A stretch of DNA of 64,000 nucleotides from Ralstonia thomasii (GCF_958405895.1 NZ_CATZAR010000021.1); one strand, 5' to 3'. Positions 54,196 to 62,831 are shown, counted from the stretch's first letter. The notes: generated by a model not told the origin, from the letters alone. Numbers and translations are program-made.

Positions 54196-55029
54196 TCACC
54201 TTTTGACTGGTGCCTCCCGGTTGCGTCGCTCCATGAAGTCATCGAGACTTGCTTTTGAGAGGTCGACGTCGGCCGCACCAGAGCCGCTGATGGGCTTGAT
54301 GGGCGCGGATGCCTGGGAGACGGGTTGGGTCTTGGGGCGATCGAGTTGGCCTTTGAGCGAGGCCATGCGGATCGCCAGCTTCACAGGTGGAAGGGAGAGC
54401 ATCTCGGCGGCGATCTCAGGGTTCTGACCGAGGTGGTACAGGACCTTGTGACCGTCTTCGAGATTCACGGCAGCTTCGAGGAAGTGCTGCGGGATTTCGC
54501 CGACCATGCCGATCTGCTTGAGAGCGGAGTCAAAGTCGGAGTACTCCTTGGCGCCCGCGTTGTAGATCGCGGTGCATGCGTCATCGAACGACTTCTGACG
54601 CATCCATTCCTGTTTGGCAGCCTCCATGTCGACCGGCTGTTGCGTGGCCGATTGAGGCGCGGGGGTGTACGACTGCTGGTCTTGAGTGCCTTGCGATCCC
54701 TGGCGCAGTGCTGCCAGTTCTCGCTCAGCGCGCTCGCGGCCTTCGCGTTCACGTGTCTCGCGTTCTGCTGCTTCCTTCCGCTCCCGCGTCAGTTCGTTGA
54801 TCCGGTGCTGGTACCAAGGGGTACGCTTGGAATCCCCCTTGCCCTGCTCGCCTTGATGCTGCGATTCCGGGTCGACTTGCTGCTGTTGGGAGTGCTGCTC
54901 AGCGCCAGTTGCCGAGCTGTCCTGATTACCTGGCTGATGCTCCAGTTCGCCTGCCGTCGACTGCTGTTGAGTCGATTGCTCACCCGTCGGGATCACGGTT
55001 TGTGCTTCTGCTGCCGGTACGTCGGCCAT
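54196..55029 (-). CDS. scaffolding protein
   Basis: A 277-residue Gln/Glu-rich helical protein. The first 65 residues are disordered (Gln/Ser-rich), then comes a coiled coil (INELTRERKEAAERETRERE), then a globular part (KSFDDACTAIYNAGAKEYSD), and a C-terminal segment with LDDFMERRNREAPVKR, whose basic helix probably binds the coat, as in P22 gp8. It lies just before the coat gene. ATG 55029 has GGAGC upstream; TTG 55041 is a weaker choice. Confidence 0.85.
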   Translation of the reverse strand: MADVPAAEAQTVIPTGEQSTQQQSTAGELEHQPGNQDSSATGAEQHSQQQQVDPESQHQGEQGKGDSKRTPWYQHRINELTRERKEAAERETREREGRERAERELAALRQGSQGTQDQQSYTPAPQSATQQPVDMEAAKQEWMRQKSFDDACTAIYNAGAKEYSDFDSALKQIGMVGEIPQHFLEAAVNLEDGHKVLYHLGQNPEIAAEMLSLPPVKLAIRMASLKGQLDRPKTQPVSQASAPIKPISGSGAADVDLSKASLDDFMERRNREAPVKR

Positions 55030-55081
55030 GGATTGCTCCAAGAGGATTTACACGGTGAGAACCGCACCGCTACGGCCAAAC

Positions 55082-55135
55082 AAAAGGCCGCTCGAAAGCG
55101 GCCCAGAAACGCAAAACCCCGCCGAAGCGGGGTCT
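55082..55135 (-). terminator. tandem terminators before the scaffold gene
   Basis: Two hairpins in series on the minus strand: ACCCCGC/GCGGGGT followed by TTTTGCGTTT (55115-55133), and GGCCGCT/AGCGGCC followed by TTTTGTTTG (55086-55103). Both lie between the 435-residue gene and the scaffold gene. Confidence 0.75.
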
Positions 55136-55158
55136 TGGAATGAAGGGAAAAGAGCGTC

Positions 55159-56466
55159 TTAGTTGTTGAACGCCACATCGAACACTTGGCCCACCACGTC
55201 GTTGGCCGCCCCCGTGGTCGGGCTGGAGCCGGTTACCGTGATGTTGATCACACCGTTCTCGACCGCAGTCAGCAGTGCAGGAACTTGCACGCCCAGGTGG
55301 GTCGAGCCAATGACCTGCGCACCGTTGGAAATCTGCGTGTTCGAGCCGTTGGCGCCGTACTTCTCGACCTGCACACTGGCCTGCCAGCCACCGCCGTTTT
55401 GCGTCATCACACCCGAGTCGCAGATCAATGTGCCACCTGCGACCGCTGCACCAACGGTTTGGGTGGTAGTGCCCCACCAGACCTTGATGCGCTTGTTGTT
55501 GGCGGTGCTGCCAAGCTTGCCGGCAGCCATGATGCTGATCTGGCGCCCAGCAACGTCCAGAGCACTCGCTGGCAGCGCGTAGGTGAACAACACGTCGTCG
55601 GTGGTATCCGCGCCGTTGCCTTGGCCGGCCGAGCTGACCTGCACGGAAAGGTTGCCACCGCTGCGGGCTACACCAGAAGCCGCCGAGCCCGGCTGCACGC
55701 CGCCCGTGGAGGGGATTGCGCCTATGCCGTTGAAGAACGGGTCGGATTGCCACACCCCAGCCGAGGCGGCGCGGAATAGCGCTGTGGTAAAGGCCGGGAT
55801 GATGACCGGAGTATTGGCCGCTTGGCCGTTGATGGCATCGGTGCCGCCGTTGATGGGATACACCGTCAGCGGATTGGCGGTGCTGTTCTCAACCGCTTGC
55901 TCGATGCCGTACTTGGCAGCCTGCAGGGCTACGGCAGCGCCAGCCGCGTTGACGTTGGTGACGTGGTTGATGCGGCCCAGCAGCGGAGTTGCAGTCGCCT
56001 GCGCCGCCGGGCTGACGGCAGTGATGCTCTCCTGTGATAGCTCGACCGGAAATTGGCCAGAAGCGCCAACGCCGGCTTCAAACTGCCATTGTCCGGCTTG
56101 CATGCATTCGAAGTCAGCGCAGTCACCAGGCGGAAGCGTCACGCCAGTGGCACCGGCAACGCCATTGATCGTCGCATTGTCGGCAGTATTGCCATAGACC
56201 TGGATCGGATAGGCCGTATTGTTCACGACCTCCTGCTTAAGCCCCTTCTGCGCTGCCAACAGCATCACGCCGTCGCCGAGGATCGCGCCAGCCGCCGGAG
56301 CCGTGGCCGTATCAACGCGGCACATTTGGGCCGTCAGCGCCGTTGCGCCGGCCTGCGTACGCGTGGTGCCGGCCGTGATACCGGATTGGTATGAGTCAAG
56401 CACCAGGCCAGTCACGGTGAGGCTGGCAAGGGTAAGGTCGTCGCGCGCGACACCGGTATAGGACAT
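55159..56466 (-). CDS. structural protein with an internal domain duplication
   Basis: A 435-residue beta-rich protein of no named family. Two copies of a segment of about 85 residues are visible, roughly 43-130 and 159-242: both hold an AAxxGxxQxVxN helix/strand (LLAAQKGLKQEVVNN versus LQAAKYGIEQAVENS), a YxxxxxATING-like turn (DNATINGVAG versus TDAINGQAAN), then an aromatic end (GQWQFE versus GVWQSD). A separate beta domain fills 285-435 (AGRQISIMAAGKLGS, KVWWGTTTQTVG). It sits between portal and scaffold, set off by terminators on both sides. A capsid decoration role is plausible. Confidence 0.72.
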   Translation of the reverse strand: MSYTGVARDDLTLASLTVTGLVLDSYQSGITAGTTRTQAGATALTAQMCRVDTATAPAAGAILGDGVMLLAAQKGLKQEVVNNTAYPIQVYGNTADNATINGVAGATGVTLPPGDCADFECMQAGQWQFEAGVGASGQFPVELSQESITAVSPAAQATATPLLGRINHVTNVNAAGAAVALQAAKYGIEQAVENSTANPLTVYPINGGTDAINGQAANTPVIIPAFTTALFRAASAGVWQSDPFFNGIGAIPSTGGVQPGSAASGVARSGGNLSVQVSSAGQGNGADTTDDVLFTYALPASALDVAGRQISIMAAGKLGSTANNKRIKVWWGTTTQTVGAAVAGGTLICDSGVMTQNGGGWQASVQVEKYGANGSNTQISNGAQVIGSTHLGVQVPALLTAVENGVINITVTGSSPTTGAANDVVGQVFDVAFNN

Positions 56467-56490
56467 GGCGGTTTTCCTTCTTCAGAAACG

Positions 56491-56548
56491 AAAAAACCGC
56501 CTCGCAGGCGGTTGAATGGGTAAAAAAGAAGGCCGCTCTAGGCGGCCT
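56491..56548 (-). terminator. tandem terminators after the portal gene
   Basis: On the minus strand the first hairpin AGGCCGC/GCGGCCT (56548-56530) contains the portal stop and is followed by TCTTTTTT. The second, AACCGCCT/AGGCGGTT (56513-56495), is followed by TTTTCGTTT. Both have the form of efficient intrinsic terminators. Confidence 0.8.
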
Positions 56549-58667
56549 GCGGTGGTGCTTCTGGTTGATTTGGTGGTCCTGCTGCCTGGTTCGCTAGCGG
56601 CGCACCAGATAGAGCACTCCCTTGTTGCGTCTGCATCATCTGCGTCACGGCGAGCGCGATGTCATGCACCAGTTTCTGCTGATCCATCGACGCGTCGTGA
56701 ATCATCTGTGCACGCTCAGTTTCGGCGCGGTACACATCGGCATTGGCCTTGATCATGTTCGAGCCCCGCTCGTTTTTGAGCTTCTCGATCATGTCTGCCA
56801 TACCTTGCATGGCCTTCTGCATCTGCTGCATTTGCTGTTGGGCCTGCTGCAGCTGCGGATCGGGGCCTTCACCCTTCAGAGCCGGAGGAATCGCTCGGCT
56901 CAGGCGCTCAGCAATATCTTCGGCGTGCGGGAAGTCGGCTGCCTTGAACAGCAGGTCGCCAGCCTTGGACATCAGATCCTGGTTCTGGGCCATGATCTGC
57001 GACATCGCGGCAAAGGCTTCTTGGCGGCGAGTCGCATAAGCCGGCCCCACGTCGACCACCACATCGTAGTTACCGATGCTCGGATTCAGGATCTGGCGCA
57101 CCTCATTGGTCATCGCCTCTTTGCGCTGCTCAACCGCCTGTTTTGCATTCGGGTCGAGGTGGATGAAGTCCTCGACGCCATCCTCACCGAGGATACGCAT
57201 CACCCGCGGCGTGTCGTACACCTTGGGAAACAGGTCGACAATGATCCGGCCCGTGTAGCGCACGGCCAGCGCCTGGTGGTCGATGAAGTGATAGGTCGCG
57301 TTGTCGCCTTGTCGCTGGCGCGCGTTGATCGCTACGCCTGACGTCTCATTCGAGGGCTGACCCATCACAGCTTGGTACTGGCCAGACACCATCATCATCT
57401 CGCCCGCCGTGATCTGCATGCCCTTGACGTAGGCCTCGGCCATCACAGGCGCCTGCTCGCGCTGCGGGCGTTCAATCGGGCGACCCTGTTCGTCGATATC
57501 GTTGAACGGCAGATAAGAGGTGTTCTCGTTGTTCGCGTTCTTCCAGTAGCCCTCGTAGCCTTCGATGGCCCGGGCCGGGGCGACGTACGGGATTTTGGTC
57601 TGCAGGGCGACGTGTTCGGTGGCCGAGCTCGACCAGTAGTTGTACATCCGCTGCGGATCCTTCAGCGAGCGGACATGCCCCTTGCGCTCGAGCTGGCCGT
57701 CAATGATGACTTCCTCGCCCACGCAGCGCACGATCGGGATGTACTTGCCTGGCCACGGCCGGCGATCCTTGATCTTGTTGCCGGCGATCAGGAACCATTC
57801 GACGTTCCACTTCTCCACGTCGCGCATCTTGACATCGGGATGATCGGAAAGCACCTTCCAGAGATCGTCGGGAACATCGCTCTGCTTGATGATGTTGCTC
57901 TTCAAGCCCGGCAGCCCTTGCATGACCGAATCTGGAAGCGCAGCGATCTTCTCGGTCTTCGGCACCTTGCGGAAGTACTCGGCGACGCGGATATGGTTCT
58001 TGGCGAGCCAGGTGTCGCCCTTGCCGAGCGGGAAATCAGCCTCTTCCGATGCCTTTTTGCCGTACTTTCGGCGGAATTCCTTCTTGTCGAAATCCACGAA
58101 CACGAAGCCGAACATCGCGTCCGAGCCGTCGATTTCCTTGATATCCGGGTCCAGCCGAACCGTTTTCGGGTCCTTGACGCGCTGGATGAAGATCTCTTGG
58201 TCGAAGGTGTCGTCGTTGGCGTAGTCGGTGACCACGCGCCAATAGCCGATGCCACCGAACACGGCGAACTCCTGGGCCGTGTTGTATGCCGCCTGGGCAT
58301 TTGACCGATATTCGACGTGGCGCACCAGGCCGTCCAGCAGCTTTGCAGCCTCAGCAGTCGCGCCCGAGTCGATCGGATGCACCTTGATCTGGGGGGCGTG
58401 CTGACGCCCGTCGTTGATGACCTGCAGGCAGTGCTGCTTGGTCTTGTTGATCGTCAGGCACGGCCGATCATCGATTTCACGGTTCTTGCGGATCGAGTCT
58501 GGCCATTGATAGCCGTTGTCGGCATCCCCATTGGCGAACTTGACGTCGTCGATGAACAGCTTCCAGAAGTCAGATTCCCACTCTTCGCAAGCTTGGAAGC
58601 GATCGCGCGCCTCCTGAATGATCTGCTCGTCAGGCGAGAGCTTCTGTTCTTGCTGGTCTTCGGCCAT
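56538..58667 (-). CDS. portal protein, P22 type
   Basis: A 709-residue portal resembling P22 gp1. Features: RFQACEEWESDFWKLFIDDV near the N-terminus, QWPDSIRKNREIDDRPCLTI, AAKLLDGLVRHVEYRSNAQ, QEFAVFGGIGYWRV, and a C-terminal helical barrel-like part (QQAQQQMQQMQKAMQGMADM). Its length is close to P22 gp1 (725). It forms the dodecameric ring for DNA packaging. Its start overlaps the stop of the 53-residue gene (TAATG). Confidence 0.9.
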   Translation of the reverse strand: MAEDQQEQKLSPDEQIIQEARDRFQACEEWESDFWKLFIDDVKFANGDADNGYQWPDSIRKNREIDDRPCLTINKTKQHCLQVINDGRQHAPQIKVHPIDSGATAEAAKLLDGLVRHVEYRSNAQAAYNTAQEFAVFGGIGYWRVVTDYANDDTFDQEIFIQRVKDPKTVRLDPDIKEIDGSDAMFGFVFVDFDKKEFRRKYGKKASEEADFPLGKGDTWLAKNHIRVAEYFRKVPKTEKIAALPDSVMQGLPGLKSNIIKQSDVPDDLWKVLSDHPDVKMRDVEKWNVEWFLIAGNKIKDRRPWPGKYIPIVRCVGEEVIIDGQLERKGHVRSLKDPQRMYNYWSSSATEHVALQTKIPYVAPARAIEGYEGYWKNANNENTSYLPFNDIDEQGRPIERPQREQAPVMAEAYVKGMQITAGEMMMVSGQYQAVMGQPSNETSGVAINARQRQGDNATYHFIDHQALAVRYTGRIIVDLFPKVYDTPRVMRILGEDGVEDFIHLDPNAKQAVEQRKEAMTNEVRQILNPSIGNYDVVVDVGPAYATRRQEAFAAMSQIMAQNQDLMSKAGDLLFKAADFPHAEDIAERLSRAIPPALKGEGPDPQLQQAQQQMQQMQKAMQGMADMIEKLKNERGSNMIKANADVYRAETERAQMIHDASMDQQKLVHDIALAVTQMMQTQQGSALSGAPLANQAAGPPNQPEAPPQAA

Positions 58668-58828
58668 TATTGGACGGCTGTCTCGCTCTTCGCTTCACGC
58701 AGGCTCTTCACCATCGCCCACAGCAAAGCATTGACTTCATCCTGATCGCGGCACTCGCGGCGCAATGCTTCCACCGCCTCGCGCTCGATCGCGCGCTGGC
58801 GGATGCGTTCTTCGACTTGGGTGGTCAT
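58667..58828 (-). CDS. 53-residue helical protein between TerL and portal
   Basis: A small gene found by direct translation: starts MTTQVEERIRQRAIEREAVE, then REC-RDQDEVNALLWAMVKS and a short tail. It is almost entirely helical and charged. The TAATG overlap with the portal start, and a start 3 bp after the TerL stop, leave no free space, which supports it. Function unknown; perhaps a packaging accessory factor. Confidence 0.65.
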   Translation of the reverse strand: MTTQVEERIRQRAIEREAVEALRRECRDQDEVNALLWAMVKSLREAKSETAVQ

Positions 58829-58830
58829 CG

Positions 58831-60372
58831 TTACCTCATCCAGCCGCCTGGAGCGCCGCTCGGGGCGCGCTTCGGCGTACTATCAGGTTGCTTTTCCTTG
58901 GGGAACACCAGCGGCAGTTCGGGCTCATGACTGCGCGCCAGGCAATCGAGCATGTCGTCGTGCACCGGTACCGGAAACGCCTTGTATTCCTGCTCGAGGA
59001 AGTCTTTGACGAGATCTCGTACCTCGCCTTCGTAGTTCGTGTAGTGATACGTACGCGGCAGGTAGAACTTGCCCTGCTCTAGCGTTGGGATCAGCCGCTT
59101 GATGCGGTCGTTCTTCGGCACCTCAGTGCCGCCCACGTCGATTACCTCAAAGCGGTATTCCTCAGTCGCCTGCATCATTTGCAGCGCCTGAATGTCCGCC
59201 TGCATGCCGTAGTGCTCGTACCGCACTTGCAGTGGCCTCCACTTACGGTGAAGCTCCAGCACCTTGCGGCAGCGCTGCGTGAGGTTCAGGCGGTCTCGCA
59301 CGATGTCCAGCGCGTACAGGTTTTGGTCTTCGCCGGCGCCAAGCACCCAGATCGACGTGTAGTCGTTCGACTTGCGCTTTCCGTTGGCCGGATCGACCAG
59401 GATGTACTTGTTCATCCGTGAGCCGGTCAGCGTGCCGTCGTAGTAGCGCAGCCAGACCTCCTGCAGCCCTTGCGTCTCGTCCGCCTTGGGGTTTTGCATC
59501 ATCTGGCAGGAGAAGGTATAGGGGCCCATGTCGCGACGCTTCTGCGCCAGCGCTTCACGGGCGAGCAGAACCGGTTTGCCATCGATCTGGCCGTTGTCAG
59601 TCGCGGTATAGATTCGTGGGATCGCAGTCCCGCGCTCAAGCACCACGCGATACGTGTCATTGAAGTGATAGCGCGTGCCAGCGAACCGCCGGACGCCACC
59701 TTCAGTGCCGAGCGCATAGCTCAGCTCCAGAGATGCTGTAGTCTTCTGGATCATGTCCGGCGTGGTAACGCTGGCCGGCACGACGATGTCGTCGTAGTCC
59801 AGCACCAAGAAGTGCTTGCCGATTGGCTGGCCGTCAACAACGCCCCAGGCCTCGACCGTTGCTTCTTTAGGGTTGCCTTTGCGTTTGACGACAATCCCAT
59901 CGTCTTCCGACCACTTTGGGGCTGACTTCTGGGGGTATTGCCAGAGGATGTCCGGGAACCAGTCTTTCAGCAGCTGATTCCGCTCGAACTCGTATTTGAT
60001 CTGACGCAGGAAGCCTTTGGCGATCGGCCGCGTGTGGCTGAAGATGCCGATCGTCGCTTCACGGCCGTTCCACATCGGCAGAGGATCCTCGCCGTGGCTG
60101 GCGAGAATGTCCTGGATGGACTTCGCATACGTAATGATCGTGGACTTGTAGTGCTCGCGCGCCCAGAGATCCAGATACCCGTTCGGGGCTGCCTGCACCT
60201 CACGGCACCTATCGAACAGCCATTGCCGCTCGATGTCCTTGCGCCCCAGAGCGAAGCGCAGCAGAAAGAACAGGTCAGTCCGGCACAGCTGTCTTGCTGT
60301 CGGCACTACTTCCTGGGGAGGTAATGTCTGCAAGAAACTCTTGAGTCGACCGAGATAGTCCGTGAGTAACAT
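58831..60372 (-). CDS. terL: terminase large subunit
   Basis: A 513-residue packaging motor. The ATPase Walker A region is an unusual form, LWAREHYKSTIITYA (residues 69-83, Lys76), and Walker B is FLVLDYDDIVV near 188-198. The nuclease domain begins YILVDPANGKRKSND (Asp327) and ends with VHDDMLDCLARS (Asp472, Asp473). The last 25 residues are Pro/Lys-rich. ATG 60372 has GGAG eight bases upstream and lies inside terS, giving a 98-nt overlap. A longer open frame upstream is only the terS shadow. Confidence 0.88.
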   Translation of the reverse strand: MLLTDYLGRLKSFLQTLPPQEVVPTARQLCRTDLFFLLRFALGRKDIERQWLFDRCREVQAAPNGYLDLWAREHYKSTIITYAKSIQDILASHGEDPLPMWNGREATIGIFSHTRPIAKGFLRQIKYEFERNQLLKDWFPDILWQYPQKSAPKWSEDDGIVVKRKGNPKEATVEAWGVVDGQPIGKHFLVLDYDDIVVPASVTTPDMIQKTTASLELSYALGTEGGVRRFAGTRYHFNDTYRVVLERGTAIPRIYTATDNGQIDGKPVLLAREALAQKRRDMGPYTFSCQMMQNPKADETQGLQEVWLRYYDGTLTGSRMNKYILVDPANGKRKSNDYTSIWVLGAGEDQNLYALDIVRDRLNLTQRCRKVLELHRKWRPLQVRYEHYGMQADIQALQMMQATEEYRFEVIDVGGTEVPKNDRIKRLIPTLEQGKFYLPRTYHYTNYEGEVRDLVKDFLEQEYKAFPVPVHDDMLDCLARSHEPELPLVFPKEKQPDSTPKRAPSGAPGGWMR

Positions 60373-60718
60373 TGTGCTCCAACGGTCCGCCGCCCTTTCC
60401 AGCAACCTCTGCCTGGACACTCGCCAGGCGAGGATGCAGATACGGCGCGGCCTTGCTCGCCACCTCGACGGCCAGCATGCGCAGCTCGTGGAGCGACACG
60501 ACCTTCTCACCGCCGCCCTCAGCAGGAATCGCCACCTTGGTCTGCTGCGCGCGCTTGGCTTCTTCAGCCTGCTGCCAAAGTTCCTGCATCGTGCCGACCA
60601 TCACATCAAGCGGCGTGACCTTCGCGCTTTTCAAAATGCGCTCCGCTGCCGCGCGAGTCTTGACTGTCTTGGCTCCAGGTTTGCGGCCAGCGCCTTTACG
60701 CGCGCCACCAGACGCCAT
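60275..60718 (-). CDS. terS: terminase small subunit
   Basis: A 147-residue DNA-recognition subunit. The N-terminus has a basic, glycine-rich tail (GGARKGAGRKPGAKTVKTRA), common in phage terS genes, then helices AAERILKSAKVTPLDVMVGT and LWQQAEEAKRAQQ, and a segment ASKAAPYLHPRLASV typical of this family. It should bind the pac or cos region and recruit TerL. Its end overlaps terL by 98 nt. A GGAG site precedes ATG 60718. Confidence 0.82.
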   Translation of the reverse strand: MASGGARKGAGRKPGAKTVKTRAAAERILKSAKVTPLDVMVGTMQELWQQAEEAKRAQQTKVAIPAEGGGEKVVSLHELRMLAVEVASKAAPYLHPRLASVQAEVAGKGGGPLEHNVTHGLSRSTQEFLADITSPGSSADSKTAVPD

Positions 60719-60900
60719 GTTTTGATTTCTCCGGGGTGATTTTGATTTTTTGGCTCACGCGGAAAGCGAACAATCAAACGAGATTGGTCGCCCCCGTATC
60801 CGCCGGAGCCCTGCCGAGCCTGCAGGTGGAGGAAGCGGCTAACACTTCGTGGCGACCTGCCGGTGTTTTTAGCCCACCGCCGGCTGGGGCTCCGCTGCGC

Positions 60901-61353
60901 TTATGTGAACGCCTTGTCGATGGTGACGTAGACGGTCGTGCCATCGGTCCAGCAGTGCAGGATGTCGATAGCACCAGCCGCCGTCGACAGCGTGACAGCG
61001 CCGCCCACCTTCTTATAGGCGGCGCCATAGGCCAAGGTGCGGTTGCCGGTACCGTCCTGGGTAACGATGATGTCCCAGCGCTGACCGGCCTGCAGGTTGG
61101 TCGGGTTGGACAGCGTGCGGTTGCCGGCGAGTGTCACGGTGTACAGCTTGGACTGCGACGCATCGATTGCGATGTTGGCGCCATCGGTGAGTGCCACAGC
61201 CGGCGTGCCGAAGACCGACAATTGGATGGGTGAAATGGTTTCGTCTTGGGGCTTGAGGCCATTTGCCAGCCCCGTGCTTGCCGGGAGTTGTTCATTGCCG
61301 GTCAGCGGGAACGCTGCCTTCGGCATGTTGGAATTGCCGTCGTAGATACCCAT
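60901..61353 (-). CDS. phage structural protein, neck/fibre-like
   Basis: A 150-residue protein with a beta-rich C-terminal half (SKLYTVTLAGNRTLSNPTNL, RWDIIVTQDGTGNRTLAYG, DILHCWTDGTTVYVTI). This pattern is common at the end of phage fibre or appendage proteins. It lies upstream of terS, an odd position for a fibre. ATG 61353 has AGAGAAA upstream. Confidence 0.7.
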   Translation of the reverse strand: MGIYDGNSNMPKAAFPLTGNEQLPASTGLANGLKPQDETISPIQLSVFGTPAVALTDGANIAIDASQSKLYTVTLAGNRTLSNPTNLQAGQRWDIIVTQDGTGNRTLAYGAAYKKVGGAVTLSTAAGAIDILHCWTDGTTVYVTIDKAFT

Positions 61354-61413
61354 TTGATTTCTCTTAAGGAATGCCGAAGATCGGCGTTGACGAAACAAGC
61401 GCCGCAGCCGCTC

Positions 61414-62037
61414 TCACGGCATGTCCGGCCAGAAACGATTACTTTTGCTGCGGTTCTCCGCTCCGGAGAGAATTTGGAGATTGAACTCGTTGTGGAGACC
61501 ACAGACAGTCTTTCCCTGGAGTGGCACAACGTGGTCTACGTGGTGCCAATCACCAGTCAGCATGTTCAGAGCGTCCGCTGTCCGGTAGAACGCCTCTATC
61601 CTTTCGGTGTTGGCCCACTTTGGGGTAGCCTGAAGCTTTCGAGCGCGTCGTTTCGCTTCATGAGCATTGCGTTTAGCGAAATTTGCCGCCTTCCAGACAA
61701 TCTGCGCTGCTTTTGCACGTTCCGGATTCTTCTTCGCCCACTGCGCCAACACAGGCCGAAGCCGTTCCGCATTGCGCCAGTAGTAGCTAATGCTTGCTGC
61801 GTTCACTCGCTCGCGATGACGTTCTCGATATTGAGCATCGCTCTGCTTCCGATGTTCCGGGTGCGCTTTGCGGTGAGATAGCGTTCGCTCTAAGCTGCAT
61901 TGCACGCAATCGCGAGTAGAAACCAAACGCTCAGCGACATGACCGTTCCGGCATGGCTTGCCGGTGAAATATCGCGTCCTTCCTGCAGCTTTTGCCTCAC
62001 GTATTAGTTCGGCGATGTACGTTGGCTTACCAGCCAT
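61414..62037 (-). CDS. HNH endonuclease
   Basis: A 207-residue nuclease. The N-terminus has zinc-binding motifs (PCRNGHVAERLVSTRDCVQC, with four ligands). The middle is Arg/Lys-rich (SHRKAHPEHRKQSDAQYRER). The catalytic HNH core is WHHVDHVVPLQGKTVCGLHN, with ENRSKSN following. In other phages an HNH protein next to terminase helps DNA packaging; it could also be a homing nuclease. It lies between the DUF6582-like gene and the fibre-like gene. Confidence 0.85.
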   Translation of the reverse strand: MAGKPTYIAELIREAKAAGRTRYFTGKPCRNGHVAERLVSTRDCVQCSLERTLSHRKAHPEHRKQSDAQYRERHRERVNAASISYYWRNAERLRPVLAQWAKKNPERAKAAQIVWKAANFAKRNAHEAKRRARKLQATPKWANTERIEAFYRTADALNMLTGDWHHVDHVVPLQGKTVCGLHNEFNLQILSGAENRSKSNRFWPDMP

Positions 62038-62309
62038 CAGCGGCGCTTGGCCTTCTCTTCCTTGTTGCGGCGATCCGCAAACTCCTCCATGGATTCCTTC
62101 TTCTTGCCCTTGTCGAGCACGCGATCGGCCTTCTTGTCGATCTTCTCTTCCGTGCTCTTGGAGATCACACCCTTGTGCTCTTCCTCGCTGGCGCGGGTCT
62201 TGGCATTCCGGGCGTGATTCTTGTCTTCCATCGGATACTTGCGCTCAGCCGGCAAGCCGAAATCATTCTTAGGCAGAGCGTTGCGCTCTTTCGCGTCAAG
62301 CTTGGCCAT
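62037..62309 (-). CDS. small phage protein, DUF6582-like
   Basis: A 90-residue Lys/Glu-rich protein with the pattern LDAKERNALPKNDFGLP, then AERKYPMEDKNHARNAKTRA and STEEKIDKKADRVL. The LPxxxFxLPxxRxYPxxDxxHAxNA pattern is widely conserved in phage proteins (DUF6582, from memory). It starts as TGATG with the upstream gene. Role unknown; such proteins often lie near capsid genes. Confidence 0.72.
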   Translation of the reverse strand: MAKLDAKERNALPKNDFGLPAERKYPMEDKNHARNAKTRASEEEHKGVISKSTEEKIDKKADRVLDKGKKKESMEEFADRRNKEEKAKRR

Positions 62310-62488
62310 CACAGCCCCTCGAAGAAGGCCTTGATCTTCTGGAAGACCTCAGCCGTCATGGAATGGAACTCGGCCGGAACGGTGTCCAGCATCGTCTGCA
62401 GCTTCTGCTTCTCGGCAGCCAGGTCGGTTTCGATCTGCTGCTTCTGCGCCTCGAGGGCGCCGATCTTGTCTTCGATTTCCTGACGCAT
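62309..62488 (-). CDS. 59-residue coiled-coil phage protein
   Basis: A helical protein (MRQEIEDKIGALEAQKQQIE, then TDLAAEKQKLQTMLD and FHSMTAEVFQKIKAFFEGL). GGAGAA lies eight bases before ATG 62488. The next gene starts by overlap. Function unknown. Confidence 0.68.
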   Translation of the reverse strand: MRQEIEDKIGALEAQKQQIETDLAAEKQKLQTMLDTVPAEFHSMTAEVFQKIKAFFEGL

Positions 62489-62521
62489 TATGGTTCTCCA
62501 GGGCTCTGGCACACACGTGGA

Positions 62522-62812
62522 TTACTTCTTCTTGCCTTCCCGGCGGGCCACGAAGCTGTCCATGGTCTCGCGGCCACCGGACTTCTTTGTGGGCTCAGTG
62601 GTGTCCTTCGGAGCCGATTTCGCGATGGCCTGCATCTTTTCGAGCTCTTCGCAAGCCATCTTCTGAGCTGCGTCGTGACGGCTCTTGTCGCGCTTGATCT
62701 CTTCGGCTTCAGTCAGCGTGCGCATGTCGGAGCGAGCGCGCCACTTGCGTTCCTCGTCAGAGGATTGGCCCATCGCCGCAACGGCGGGAGCACTGGATTT
62801 GGTCTTTGCCAT
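62522..62812 (-). CDS. small charged phage protein
   Basis: A 96-residue Lys/Glu/Ala-rich helical protein (KWRARSDMRTLTEAEEIKRD, CEELEKMQAIAKSA, ETMDSFVARREGKKK). AGGTG precedes ATG 62812. It is the first protein gene after the phage tRNAs. Function unknown. Confidence 0.65.
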   Translation of the reverse strand: MAKTKSSAPAVAAMGQSSDEERKWRARSDMRTLTEAEEIKRDKSRHDAAQKMACEELEKMQAIAKSAPKDTTEPTKKSGGRETMDSFVARREGKKK

Positions 62813-62831
62813 GGGTATGCACCTAAAAATG

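Noticed and set aside
60719..60900. A gene or terminator between terS and the fibre-like gene
   Set aside because: No frame with start signal and no hairpin with a T run on the minus strand; the 182-bp gap holds nothing I can name, though a packaging site there is possible.
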